This document shows, in pieces, positions 23,383 through 31,732 of a DNA stretch of 58,616 bases. The notes beneath the pieces are model-generated. The model was not told the DNA's origin. It worked only from the letters and a program-made list of their open reading frames with translations, and searched no databases. How positions within the stretch are numbered: position 1 is the first letter of the stretch; every line of letters starts with the position of its first letter. The translations under genes and the position numbers were made by a program. Location: contig JAFSFD010000046.1 in assembly GCA_017435365.1 (NCBI GenBank), positions 1 to 58,616 of the forward strand. The letters are read 5' to 3'. This DNA is from Akkermansia sp. (GTDB taxonomy: Bacteria > Verrucomicrobiota > Verrucomicrobiia > Verrucomicrobiales > Akkermansiaceae).

Positions 23383-26142
23383 TTAATGGGCTTCCAGCCA
23401 GTTGGGGGCGGTGTTGGCCTCCACCTCCAGCGGCACGCCGTTGGGGAGGGGCAGGGCGGAGCGCATGGCCTCTGTAATCTGCGGGATGAGGTCGTGCTCG
23501 TCCTGGTGCAGGTCAATGAGGAGTTCGTCGTGAATCTGCATGATGAGACGGCTGCGGCGGCCTTGCAGTAGTCCGGCTACACGCACCATGGCGATTTTAA
23601 TCATATCGGCCGCGCTGCCCTGGATGGGGGTGTTGATGGCGGTGCGCTCGGCGGCGGCGCGCAGATTGAAGTTGGCGCTGTTCAGGTCGGGCAGCTTGCG
23701 GCGGCGTCCGCAGAGGGTTTCGGCATAGCCGCGCTCGCGGGCTTCGGTCACCAGTCTATCCATGCATTCCTTTACGCCGGGGAACTGGGCAAAGTAGCTT
23801 TCGATGAGCCCTGCCGCCTCGCCGCGCGGGCAGTCGAGCCGCTGGGAGAGGCCGAAGGCGGAGATGCCGTAGATGATGCCGAAGTTTACGGTCTTGGCCT
23901 TGCGGCGCATATCGGCGGTCACTTCCTCATGCGGCACGCCGTAGATGCGGGCGGCGGTTTCGGCGTGGATATCGCGGCCGGAGGTGAAGGCGGCAATCAT
24001 GCCGGGGTCGCCTGAGAGGGCGGCCATGAGGCGCAGCTCCACCTGCGAGTAGTCGGCAGAGAGGATGCTGTGCTGCGCATCGCGTGCCACGAAGGCGCGG
24101 CGGATGAGCTTGCCGGCCTCGGAGCGCACGGGGATGTTCTGCAGGTTCGGGTTCTGGGAGGCCAGGCGACCGGTGGCGGTGACCATTTGCAGCAGGGTGG
24201 AGTGGATGCGGCCATCGCGCGGCGAGATGAAGCGGGGCAGGGCATCCAGATAGGTGCCTTTCAGCTTGCTCATTTCGCGGTATTCCAGGATATCCGCCAC
24301 CAGCGGGGAAAGGGGAACCAGCTTGCGCAGCGTCTCTTCATCGGTCACATACTGGCCGGTGCGGGTCTTCTTGGGCTTGGCCAGCAGCTTCATTTCATCG
24401 AAGAGGAGCTCGCCCAGCTGCCTGGGGGAGTTCAGGTTGATGGGGCGGCCCACCTGCGCATCAATGCGGGCGCGGATGGCTTCGATCTGCGCGCCGAGTT
24501 CATCGGAGCTCTTCTGCAGCAGCTCCGGCTCCACGCGCATGCCTTCTTCCTCGATGCCGGCAAGCACCGGCACCAGGGGGAACTCGATGCGGCGCATCAG
24601 TTCTTCCTGCCCGGCTTCCACCAGCTGGGCTTGCAGCACCTGGTACAGGCGCAGGGTCACATCTGCATCTTCCGCAGCATATTCGGCCATGGTTCCCACG
24701 GGCACGGCGGCGGTGTCCATGTTTTTGCCCTTGCCGGCAATGTCTTCCAGGTGAATGGTTTTGTATTGCAGCAGGGCCTCGGCCATTTCATCCATGCCGT
24801 GGCGCAGCTCCGGGTAGAGCGCGCTGTGCGCCAGCATGCAGTCGAAGAAGGGACCGTTTACTACCAGACCGGCCTGGTGCAGTACCTGGATATCAAATTT
24901 GGCGTTCAGCCCCACCTTCTCCGCGCTGCCGGCAAAGGCGGCGCGGAAGCACTCCAGCCAGCCTGCTTCCGCAGCGGGGATGTAGTAGGCCTCGTGTGCA
25001 TCGATGGCGACGGAGAAGCCCAGCATCTTGTCCAGAAGCGGATTGAGCCCGGTGGTTTCGGTATCGAAGGCCCAGCGGGGGGCCTGCTCCATGCGGGCAG
25101 CCAGGGCGGCGCGGGCTTCCGGGGTGTTGACCAGGTGGTACTGGTGCGGGGTGGAGTTGATATCGGTGAGCTGGGGCAGGGTGAAGAGGTCGAGCTGCGT
25201 TTCTCCCTCAGCCACTTCTGTAGCAGGGGCGGCGGCGGCAAAGAGTTCGCCCATATCCGCATCGCTGGGCTGGGTGCCGCAGAGTTTGCGTGCCAGTTCC
25301 TTGAACTCCAGTTTTTTGAGGATTTCTGCCAGCGCCTGGGTATCGAAATCCTGGATGGCGCAGTCCTCCAGCTTCAGCTCCACCGGCACATCGCGGCGGA
25401 TGGTGACCAGCTCGTAGGAAAGGCGGGCGGCCTCGGCATTCTGCTCAATCTTCTCGCGCATCTTGCCTTTGATTTCGGCACTGCGGGCCAGCATTTCCTC
25501 AATGCTGCCGAACTGGGTGATGAGCTTTCTGGCCGATACGGCGCCCACGCCGGGCACGCCGGGGATGTTGTCCGATGCATCACCCATGAGAGCCAGGATG
25601 TCGATAATCTGGCGCGGGTTTTCAATACCCCATTCCTCCAGGAATTCGGCTACGCCCACGGTCTCGAAATCGCTGCCCTTCTTGCCCGGGCGCCAGAAGG
25701 AACAGGTGGGCGAGAGCAGCTGCCCCAGATCCTTGTCCTTGGAAACCATGTAGGCATGCATGTCGCCCGCTTCATCGCTCATGCGGGTGATGGTGCCGAT
25801 GAGGTCATCGGCCTCGTAACCGGGCATGCGCAGGGTCTTGATACGCATGGCGGCCAGAATATCCACAATCCAGGGGATGGAATCGCGCAGCTCCTGCGGC
25901 ATGGCCTGGCGGTTTGCCTTGTATTCCGGGAATCGCTCGTGGCGGAAGGTGGGGCCGCTGGGGTCCAGACAGGCTACAATGTGCGTGGGCTTTTCTTTTT
26001 CAATGAGATGCACCACGGTGTTGATGAAGCCGAACATGGCCGAGGTGTTCAGCCCCGCGGAGTTGCGCATGGGGTTGTTGATAAAGGCGTAGAAGGCGCG
26101 GTAGATGAGCGCCATGCCATCCAGAATGCAGAGTGTAGCCAT
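23383..26142 (-). CDS. polA: DNA polymerase I
   Basis: Repair and Okazaki-fragment polymerase; 919 aa with three domains. 5' nuclease (residues 1 to about 290, with GYEADDLIGT and GVGAVSARKLI); 3'-5' exonuclease that appears active (FDTETTG for Exo I, EYAAEDADVTL for Exo III); and polymerase with motif A LSADYSQVELR, motif B AKTVNFGIIYG and motif C MQIHDELLID. First gene of a five-gene minus-strand unit. Its promoter lies 9 bases before the ATG. Confidence 0.97.
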   Translation of the reverse strand: MATLCILDGMALIYRAFYAFINNPMRNSAGLNTSAMFGFINTVVHLIEKEKPTHIVACLDPSGPTFRHERFPEYKANRQAMPQELRDSIPWIVDILAAMRIKTLRMPGYEADDLIGTITRMSDEAGDMHAYMVSKDKDLGQLLSPTCSFWRPGKKGSDFETVGVAEFLEEWGIENPRQIIDILALMGDASDNIPGVPGVGAVSARKLITQFGSIEEMLARSAEIKGKMREKIEQNAEAARLSYELVTIRRDVPVELKLEDCAIQDFDTQALAEILKKLEFKELARKLCGTQPSDADMGELFAAAAPATEVAEGETQLDLFTLPQLTDINSTPHQYHLVNTPEARAALAARMEQAPRWAFDTETTGLNPLLDKMLGFSVAIDAHEAYYIPAAEAGWLECFRAAFAGSAEKVGLNAKFDIQVLHQAGLVVNGPFFDCMLAHSALYPELRHGMDEMAEALLQYKTIHLEDIAGKGKNMDTAAVPVGTMAEYAAEDADVTLRLYQVLQAQLVEAGQEELMRRIEFPLVPVLAGIEEEGMRVEPELLQKSSDELGAQIEAIRARIDAQVGRPINLNSPRQLGELLFDEMKLLAKPKKTRTGQYVTDEETLRKLVPLSPLVADILEYREMSKLKGTYLDALPRFISPRDGRIHSTLLQMVTATGRLASQNPNLQNIPVRSEAGKLIRRAFVARDAQHSILSADYSQVELRLMAALSGDPGMIAAFTSGRDIHAETAARIYGVPHEEVTADMRRKAKTVNFGIIYGISAFGLSQRLDCPRGEAAGLIESYFAQFPGVKECMDRLVTEARERGYAETLCGRRRKLPDLNSANFNLRAAAERTAINTPIQGSAADMIKIAMVRVAGLLQGRRSRLIMQIHDELLIDLHQDEHDLIPQITEAMRSALPLPNGVPLEVEANTAPNWLEAH

Positions 26143-26151
26143 CAGGCGGCT

Positions 26152-26181
26152 AATGTAGCATATTCTGCCCTATTCCCGCAA
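26152..26181 (-). promoter_or_regulatory. Promoter of polA
   Basis: Minus strand TTGCGG (26176-26181), 18-base spacer, TACATT (26152-26157), then 9 bases to the polA ATG. No ribosome site fits in that gap, so the mRNA is probably leaderless. Confidence 0.5.
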
Positions 26182-26222
26182 GTGAAATGAAGGACAGCGT
26201 GCTAAATTGGAATTCGTGAACA

Positions 26223-26259
26223 AAAATCCCCTGCGCCGATAATGCGGGCAGGGGATTTT
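26223..26259 (-). terminator. Terminator after the 26288-26926 gene
   Basis: A perfect 12-bp stem (AAAATCCCCTGC / GCAGGGGATTTT) with a 13-base loop, downstream of the minus-strand secreted-protein gene. Confidence 0.8.
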
Positions 26260-26287
26260 CGGGAATAGTGGGGAATGAAGAAGCTAA

Positions 26288-26926
26288 TCAGTCTGCCTGG
26301 CTGTTCTTCTCTTCGTATTCCTCATCAATTTCAGAGATGGCCTCTTCCTGATTTACGCGCAGGATTTCCCTCACCTTGTCCAGGGTGCCCATGTCGATGC
26401 TGACCTCAGGCTTTTTCTCTTTCTTCTTTTTCTTAGAGGAGCTTTCCTGAGGAGAATCCCAGTTGCTTTGCTGCTGCTTGTTGCGCTGTTTCTCGCTGAA
26501 CTCCATAAAATCCTTGTACAGTTTCTTGCGCTTGGAACCGATCTTGATGTGCGAGGGTTTCATGTCCTCAACGGTGATTTCCATGCCGTTGACGGTGACG
26601 GGAGTATTTCCGATATAGAGGGCCGAGTATTTTTTGAGGATGTCATCGGCCACTTTATTGACTTTTTTGTAATCGCGCTCGTTCTTGGCCTTCTTGAGGA
26701 GATTGGCCAGCTGGCGGATATCCTTGTACTCGGCGGCGGCCTGCTGCTGGGTGGCAATCAGCATGGCCCGCTTCCATTCTTTGCTGCCTTTTTCAGAGGC
26801 TGCGCTTTCTGCAGCATCTTCTCCTTCTGCGGCTTCTGCATTATCTTCGGGCTCGGCGCAGACGGAGTGCATGTACAGGCTCGCCCCAATTAGCATGCTC
26901 AGTGTGAATGTGAAAATGTGTTTCAT
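26288..26926 (-). CDS. Secreted, highly charged protein of unknown function
   Basis: 212 aa with a signal peptide (hydrophobic core FTFTLSMLIGASLYMHSVCA, cleavage probably after VCA). The mature protein is acidic at first (EDNAEAAEGEDAAES), then helical with many Lys/Gln residues, a Lys-only stretch near residue 170, and an acidic C-terminus. It may form a coiled coil. Family unknown. The ATG at 26926 is used; a TTG lies two codons upstream. Own promoter and terminator, so monocistronic. Confidence 0.75.
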   Translation of the reverse strand: MKHIFTFTLSMLIGASLYMHSVCAEPEDNAEAAEGEDAAESAASEKGSKEWKRAMLIATQQQAAAEYKDIRQLANLLKKAKNERDYKKVNKVADDILKKYSALYIGNTPVTVNGMEITVEDMKPSHIKIGSKRKKLYKDFMEFSEKQRNKQQQSNWDSPQESSSKKKKKEKKPEVSIDMGTLDKVREILRVNQEEAISEIDEEYEEKNSQAD

Positions 26927-26953
26927 GTGCAAGATAAGTTGATTGTGCCTCGT

Positions 26954-26982
26954 ATGGTAGACTGAAAAGTACCTGAGGTCAA
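26954..26982 (-). promoter_or_regulatory. Promoter of the 26288-26926 gene
   Basis: Minus strand TTGACC (26977-26982), 17-base spacer, TACCAT (26954-26959); the predicted leader is about 20 bases. Confidence 0.5.
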
Positions 26983-27048
26983 GCGAAATAACATGGCGGG
27001 AACCAGATTTCCGGAGTACATGCTTTCCGCCCGGAAAGCAGTGTCCCC

Positions 27049-27201
27049 ATGTATTCTTTTGATGACAAGGAGACAGCCCGGTGCTTTAATGGGCACCGGC
27101 AAGAGCCCGGGGCTGCCTCAATTCGCAAGAACGGTGAGCCTGCTGGCCGAGCGGCCCCCGACCCCGCACGGGTAATCGCACTGCAGCCGATTTGCCGCTG
27201 A
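27049..27201 (+). CDS. Possible 50-aa ORF ahead of the capsid gene
   Basis: MYSFDDKETARCFNGHRQEP begins an Arg/Pro-rich peptide that ends 24 bases before the capsid ATG. No ribosome site precedes it and no family is recognised. The gene-poor stretch 26983-27225 otherwise contains a 7-bp stem (CCGGTGC / GCACCGG, 27078-27099) and nothing else I can name. It may be a leader region of the capsid gene rather than a coding sequence. Confidence 0.25.
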   Translation: MYSFDDKETARCFNGHRQEPGAASIRKNGEPAGRAAPDPARVIALQPICR

Positions 27202-27225
27202 ACAAAACAACCTACAATTACCACT

Positions 27226-28134
27226 ATGGCTGATATCGAAAGCAACTACCAGATTAAGTATTCCGAGAAGTGGGGCAGCTACCTGCAGCAGGAGGTTTCG
27301 CGTCTCGATAAGTATGTGACCGTGGAAACCGGACTCACGGGTAAGATGGCCGCCTTTGACCAGTATGGCCTGCTCTCCTTCACTGAGAAAACCACCCGCA
27401 TGCAGGCGACTCAGGTGGATGAGGCACCCACGAAGCGCCGCGTGATTCACCCCAAGATTTTCACCAAGGCTGTGGGCTTTGATGAGTTCGATGCCAAGAA
27501 ACTGGCCAATATCGATGTGCCGGTGAGCAAGACGATTGAGAGCCTGCGCGCCGCCGCCGGCCGCTGCATGGATAAGGTGATGATAGAGGCATTCCTGGGG
27601 GCGAACTACACGGGAGAGAATGGCACCACATCCGTTTCGCTGCCGAGCACGCAGACGGTGGCCAAGGACTTTGTGGAGAGCGGTTCTGCCGTCGCCAGCA
27701 ACCTGACGGTGGGCAAGCTGCGCCGTGCGCTTACCATCCTGCAGCAGAATGAGGCCTGGAGTGATGAACGCCGCGCCTATGGTGATGAACTGGTGCTGGC
27801 CTGCTCCAGCAGCCAGATTAACGCTCTGCTGCAGCAGCAGGAAGTCTCCAGTTTCGACTACAACGCCGTGCGCGCCCTGGCCGAAGGCAGACTGGATACC
27901 TTCCTCGGCTTCCGCATCATCCGCACGGAGCAGCTCCCCATCGATTCGAGCAAGGTGCGTTCCTGTATCGCCTGGGTGAAGAGCCGCGCCCAGTTCGGTA
28001 TCTGGGATGATTTCAAGGTGAAGCTGTCCGTGCGCGATGACCTGGACGAAACGCTCCAGATTCGTGCCAAGTTTGCCTGCGGTGCCACTCGCCTGCAGGA
28101 GGAAGGCTTCGTGAAGATTCTTTGCGCTGAGTAA
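27226..28134 (+). CDS. Phage major capsid protein (Phage_capsid_2-like)
   Basis: 302 aa. The pattern matches podophage-type major capsid proteins: an N-terminal segment in which a Gln-rich helix precedes a conserved RLDKYV (SYLQQEVSRLDKYVTVETG), then DQYGLLSFTEKTTRMQAT, a KRRVIHPKIFTKAVGFDEFD stretch, an Ala-rich helix with MIEAFLGANYTGENG, and a closing LRDDLDE-like beta region. No portal, scaffold or tail genes flank it: the upstream gene is a minus-strand secreted protein, and downstream is a terminator. The coding frame is intact. Its terminase partner lies 6.7 kb upstream, beyond the polA operon. Confidence 0.82.
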   Translation: MADIESNYQIKYSEKWGSYLQQEVSRLDKYVTVETGLTGKMAAFDQYGLLSFTEKTTRMQATQVDEAPTKRRVIHPKIFTKAVGFDEFDAKKLANIDVPVSKTIESLRAAAGRCMDKVMIEAFLGANYTGENGTTSVSLPSTQTVAKDFVESGSAVASNLTVGKLRRALTILQQNEAWSDERRAYGDELVLACSSSQINALLQQQEVSSFDYNAVRALAEGRLDTFLGFRIIRTEQLPIDSSKVRSCIAWVKSRAQFGIWDDFKVKLSVRDDLDETLQIRAKFACGATRLQEEGFVKILCAE

Positions 28135-28166
28135 GCGAGAGAAACAGGAGAAAGGGAGAAAGACAG

Positions 28167-28192
28167 CCCCCGGTGGAGAAATCCACCGGGGG
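28167..28192 (+). terminator. Terminator after the capsid gene
   Basis: A perfect 11-bp stem (CCCCCGGTGGA / TCCACCGGGGG) closed by a GAAA tetraloop, 32 bases past the capsid stop. The T-tract is weak. Confidence 0.65.
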
Positions 28193-28279
28193 AAAATCTG
28201 TTGAACACAAGCCCTGGGGCGCGGGGAAGCACCCGGCCGGGTGAGTTCCGCCTGCGCAGTATTACCCGGCGGGAGATGC

Positions 28280-29056
28280 TCAGGACTGCGCAATACGCTT
28301 GCCGAGGGGGAGGAGAAGCCTGGCGCCCAGCAGCATGAAAAGCGTGCCCGGGAAGAGTAAAATAAAGCTGCCGATGATGGCCGGATCGTGGATAACGAAG
28401 TGGGCGGCGATGAGCTGCAGAAGAATCGGGACAACTACCGCGGCATACCAGAGGCGCACATGCAAGGGGCGGCGCAGGGTGAAACCGGGGAAGAGCAGCA
28501 GGAAGCCCAGCGGCAGCAGCAGGAAAAAGCTCAGTAAATAGAACAGGAGAACAATGGCAATCAGCGCCTGGCTATCGCGCTGAACCTCAAAGGCCGGGTC
28601 GTAAGCCACGTCAATGCAGAGGCCATCGGCGACTTTCGGCCGGCTGAAAACAAGTGAGGTGCAGCCCTTGTCCCCTCGGGTGAGCGTCAGCCCCCTGGTC
28701 GGATATCCCCAATCAATGTGGTCTGCCCTCAGGAGGATGAGCTCTTCCTGCGTGTGGTATGTGGTGGTGGGGGCACCAGGAGAACTCGCTCCGGGGATGA
28801 GTCGGAAGTGATTGATAAGGTGCGTTTCTGTCTCCGGGGCAGAGGGAAAGGTGAAGGTGTAGCAGACGTCGCCGTTTCTCGCATCATTGGTCTTGAGCAT
28901 ATTCAGTCCTGCCGGGGCGGGGCCGAACCAGGCGTGGTATCCTTCCCAGTTTTCTTCCGGGCTGGTGAAAAGGTGCCAGGGGAAGAAAACCGGCACGAGT
29001 AGCAGCAGGATAAAGAACAGGTAGCCGAAAACGAATCTGATGCGCGTCTTGCTCAT
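28280..29056 (-). CDS. Membrane protein, paralogue of the 29072-29896 product
   Basis: 258 aa: one N-terminal membrane segment, a periplasmic domain of about 130 residues (with a WEGYHAWFGPAPAGL motif), then three C-terminal hydrophobic segments (residues about 165-190, 195-215 and 225-245). The upstream neighbour has the same layout and a matching WSSFQAWLGPPPQEL motif, so they arose by duplication. Function unknown. Gap of 15 bases to the upstream gene. Confidence 0.7.
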   Translation of the reverse strand: MSKTRIRFVFGYLFFILLLLVPVFFPWHLFTSPEENWEGYHAWFGPAPAGLNMLKTNDARNGDVCYTFTFPSAPETETHLINHFRLIPGASSPGAPTTTYHTQEELILLRADHIDWGYPTRGLTLTRGDKGCTSLVFSRPKVADGLCIDVAYDPAFEVQRDSQALIAIVLLFYLLSFFLLLPLGFLLLFPGFTLRRPLHVRLWYAAVVVPILLQLIAAHFVIHDPAIIGSFILLFPGTLFMLLGARLLLPLGKRIAQS

Positions 29057-29071
29057 GAGGGAATGGATGTT

Positions 29072-29896
29072 TCAAGCTCGAGCCCGCAGCAGGTTACGCG
29101 CTATGAGGTAGAGAACCAGCGCTCCGATGAGCTGCAGGGGCTCCACAATAATGAGAAGCGCGATGAAGGCAACCAGTGCTTCGCTGCCGGAGTATATGAA
29201 AGGGAGGGTGAGGAACCCCAGCCCGATGGGGTAGAGCAGAGCCGTGGCAAACCAGAGGGCAGTGTGCCTCTTTTTCCTCAGATCAAAGCGGGGGAAGAGC
29301 AGCAGGAAGCCCAGCGGCGCCAGCAGGAAGAAGGCCACTACGGCGCTGCCGTACAGCACCACATACCAGGACGGAAAGTCGCGCCCCTGTCCTGGTTCGT
29401 AAGCGGAGAATACATAGGAATGGTTACCAAAGGTATTGTCCCAGCGGTAGCGGAAGACCAGCATCGTGCGGCCATCCCGCAGCCGGGCCAGTGCCATATC
29501 CTTCACATCGTAGACCGGCTCGCCGGTGCGGATTTCCGCCAGACGTTTCCGCCAGCCTGTGAGCAAGGGCGATCCCGGGTCAACGGCCTCCCGCCAGTGC
29601 GGTTGCAGTCGGCTGGTTCCGTGCCTGCCAGCTGCCAGGCCGAAACGCTCCGCGATTTCCGCGTGCCAATCTTCCGAGGCGTGGAAGACAAAGGTGATGC
29701 CCCTGTAGTCATCTTGGCCGGTCACCCAATCCTCCGTATGCAATTCCTGCGGGGGCGGGCCGAGCCAGGCCTGGAAACTGCTCCATTTCTCCCGTGGTGT
29801 CAGCTCCGGCAGCGGGCTGGGCAGGCAGAACAGCGCAGCCAGCCCCAGAATCATCAGGGAGTAGCAGATGCAGTAGATGCGGCGAGCCCGGCTCAT
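29072..29896 (-). CDS. Membrane protein, paralogue of the 28280-29056 product
   Basis: 274 aa. Layout as in its neighbour: N-terminal anchor (ICYSLMILGLAALFCLP), an exposed domain with WSSFQAWLGPPPQEL and GITFVFHASEDWHAEIAERFGL, then hydrophobic segments near residues 180-205, 215-235 and 245-270. First gene of the pair; its promoter's -10 box ends 6 bases before the ATG. Function unknown. Confidence 0.7.
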   Translation of the reverse strand: MSRARRIYCICYSLMILGLAALFCLPSPLPELTPREKWSSFQAWLGPPPQELHTEDWVTGQDDYRGITFVFHASEDWHAEIAERFGLAAGRHGTSRLQPHWREAVDPGSPLLTGWRKRLAEIRTGEPVYDVKDMALARLRDGRTMLVFRYRWDNTFGNHSYVFSAYEPGQGRDFPSWYVVLYGSAVVAFFLLAPLGFLLLFPRFDLRKKRHTALWFATALLYPIGLGFLTLPFIYSGSEALVAFIALLIIVEPLQLIGALVLYLIARNLLRARA

Positions 29897-29902
29897 GGCG
29901 GG

Positions 29903-29931
29903 ATGTTAGCAGATTCACCAGGGGTGTTCAA
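29903..29931 (-). promoter_or_regulatory. Promoter of the 29072-29896 gene
   Basis: Minus strand TTGAAC (29926-29931), 17-base spacer, TAACAT (29903-29908), then 6 bases to the ATG. Confidence 0.5.
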
Positions 29932-30022
29932 GTTTTATTCCGGCTCTTTTTCCCCTTTTGCGAGAGGCGGATGAGGCAGCTTATTGCTCCGGCAATTAAA
30001 GAATATTGCTTGGACTCAACGA

Positions 30023-30138
30023 CAAATTGGAATTTGTGGGGGGAACTCTGTCGGAGCACGGGACTTCAGTCCCGATTGGAAGCACCGTTATTTCGGGACT
30101 GAAGTCCCGTGCCCCGACAACGACAAACATCAATTTGT
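30023..30138 (+). repeat. 116-bp palindromic repeat, copy A
   Basis: Two self-complementary halves, CGGGACTTCAGTCCCG and CGGGACTGAAGTCCCG, separated by about 19 bases and enclosed by AT-rich arms (CAAATTGGAATTTG at the left, CAATTTGT at the right). A near-identical copy lies in the opposite orientation at 32895-33008; differences are one G in a G-run and the few bases just inside the right arm. It occupies most of the gene-free stretch 29932-30183. Confidence 0.9.
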
Positions 30139-30183
30139 CCGTCACCACCAATGCGGATAACGCATCAATCTTTAATTGCCTCA

Positions 30184-30558
30184 TCAATAAACGAAGTAAC
30201 CGGATTCCTGGCTCCAGGCAGAGATGACGGCCTCCGCCGCAGGGGAAAGCCGGGGCTCCTCACCGGGGGCAGGGGTACATATCAGTGCCCGGTAGGTGTA
30301 GATGTTGGTTTTGTAGGGGGTGTAGAAGAATTGAGTGCCGGGCTGTGCGGCTTCCAGCCTTGCATTCAAATCGGCAAACAGCGAGGCCGGCATGGCGCCG
30401 CAGGTTGCCGTGTTGTCGTAGAAAGCGCAGAGTGAGAACCATTCGCCGTTGGTGCTGACTTCGGCATAACCGCCCATGCAGAGGAGCAGGGTGCGCCCCA
30501 CGCAGAAAAGCAGCCACGCGGCCAGTATGCTGCAATATATCCGCTTCCAGATTTTCAT
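30184..30558 (-). CDS. Small signal-anchored protein, related to its upstream neighbour
   Basis: 124 aa with an N-terminal membrane segment (IYCSILAAWLLFCVGRTLLL) and an exposed domain. Its C-terminus (SPAAEAVISAW) matches the APAVDAVIQKW end of the upstream product, so the two are probably paralogues. The ATG at 30558 overlaps the upstream stop (ATGA); the longer open frame from 30735 lies inside the neighbour. Function unknown. Confidence 0.6.
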   Translation of the reverse strand: MKIWKRIYCSILAAWLLFCVGRTLLLCMGGYAEVSTNGEWFSLCAFYDNTATCGAMPASLFADLNARLEAAQPGTQFFYTPYKTNIYTYRALICTPAPGEEPRLSPAAEAVISAWSQESGYFVY

Positions 30559-30953
30559 GGCAAGATCCCTCCATTTCTGTTCAGTCCGGCTCGCCATTTC
30601 TGAATCACGGCATCGACTGCCGGTGCTGGTTCTCCGTCCCAGACCAGAGCGGGGCAGGAGTGCACCAGTTCCAGCCCGCCCGCTGCTGTGGGAACCGCCA
30701 GATAATGTTCTTCGTGATACAGCATGACACTCCATGTGATGTGCCAGCGGCTTCTGCTGCAGCTCTCCAGTTCCTGGTTCAGACTGGCTACCTCATCCAT
30801 GGTTAACGGTCGCTGGGGTAGCCCCGTCACCGGGGTGCGTTCCACCTTATACGGTGTGGGTGAAAAACAAAGCAGCAGACAGCCACCCACCCACACCACT
30901 GGTGCGGCCATTACCCAGGCTAGTCTGCGGAGCCAATTCTTCACGCTCGTCAT
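30555..30953 (-). CDS. Small signal-anchored protein
   Basis: 132 aa; N-terminal hydrophobic segment (LAWVMAAPVVWVGGCLLLCF) that could be an anchor or lipoprotein signal, then a small exposed domain. A promoter-like TTGACC - 18 - TAGGAT overlaps the annotated ATG, so a GTG at 30944 (three codons in) may be the true, leaderless start. Coupled to the downstream gene by a 4-base overlap. Function unknown. Confidence 0.6.
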   Translation of the reverse strand: MTSVKNWLRRLAWVMAAPVVWVGGCLLLCFSPTPYKVERTPVTGLPQRPLTMDEVASLNQELESCSRSRWHITWSVMLYHEEHYLAVPTAAGGLELVHSCPALVWDGEPAPAVDAVIQKWRAGLNRNGGILP

Positions 30954-31057
30954 CCTACCATGTCCAGCCAGTTGGGGTCAAGGCAGATTTCGACAGAATG
31001 GGCGCCCGATAAATGGGAAATTGCCCCTATTTTTACTCAAACTTTAGTACACGCGTG

Positions 31058-31086
31058 TTGCAAAATGGGGGCCAGTGTGGTAGACT
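31058..31086 (+). promoter_or_regulatory. Promoter of coaB-rsgA
   Basis: TTGCAA (31058-31063), 17-base spacer, TAGACT (31081-31086), then 10 bases to the coaB ATG; nearly leaderless. Confidence 0.6.
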
Positions 31087-31096
31087 GGGCGGCGAT

Positions 31097-31732
31097 ATGA
31101 AGTTTCTCATCACAGCCGGGCCCACGCGCGAGGCGCTGGACCCCGTGCGTTATCTCACCAACCGCTCTTCCGGCCGCATGGGCTATGCGCTGGCCGGGGC
31201 TGCCCGCCACGAGGGACACGAGGTCATCCTCATTTCCGGCCCCACCACGCTGGATGTGCCTGCCGGGGTGGACTTTATTCCGGTGGAGAGTGCGCAGCAG
31301 ATGTATGATGCCGTGCGCGATATGGTGAAATATGCGGATGCGGCCATTCTCTGCGCTGCGGTGGCGGATTACCGTCCGGTGGCGGTGCAGGAGCAGAAAA
31401 TCAAGAAGAGTGGTGAGCGCCTGGTCATCGAGCTGGAGAAAACGCCGGATATCCTGGGCAGCATGCGCGATGTCTTCGGCTTCACCGGCACGCTGGTGGG
31501 CTTTGCTGCCGAGACGCAGAATGTGGAGGAATACGCGCAGGATAAGCTGCGCCGCAAGAAGTGCGATATGATTGTGGCGAATGATGTTTCCCGCCATGAT
31601 ATCGGCTTTGATTCCCGCGAGAATGAGGTGACCCTGGTCTACCCCGACCATGTGGAATACCTCGAAAAGGACACGAAGGAGCATATCGCCCTGCATATCA
31701 TTGAACACGCCACCCTGATTCGCCACGCATGA
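31097..31732 (+). CDS. coaB: Phosphopantothenoylcysteine synthetase (CoaB domain only)
   Basis: Joins cysteine to 4'-phosphopantothenate in coenzyme A synthesis; 211 aa. Motifs of the CoaB half of Dfp: ITAGPTREALDPVRYLTNRSSGRMG, AAVADYRP, KIKK, LVGFAAET and MIVANDVS. The decarboxylase half (CoaC), fused to it in most bacteria, is missing, so CoaC must be encoded elsewhere. The ATG at 31097 lies 10 bases after a good -10 box. Its TGA overlaps the rsgA ATG. Confidence 0.93.
   Translation: MKFLITAGPTREALDPVRYLTNRSSGRMGYALAGAARHEGHEVILISGPTTLDVPAGVDFIPVESAQQMYDAVRDMVKYADAAILCAAVADYRPVAVQEQKIKKSGERLVIELEKTPDILGSMRDVFGFTGTLVGFAAETQNVEEYAQDKLRRKKCDMIVANDVSRHDIGFDSRENEVTLVYPDHVEYLEKDTKEHIALHIIEHATLIRHA

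Noticed and set aside
24070..26190. 706-aa open frame opposite polA
   Set aside because: Shadow of a GC-rich gene. The polA motifs on the other strand are complete.
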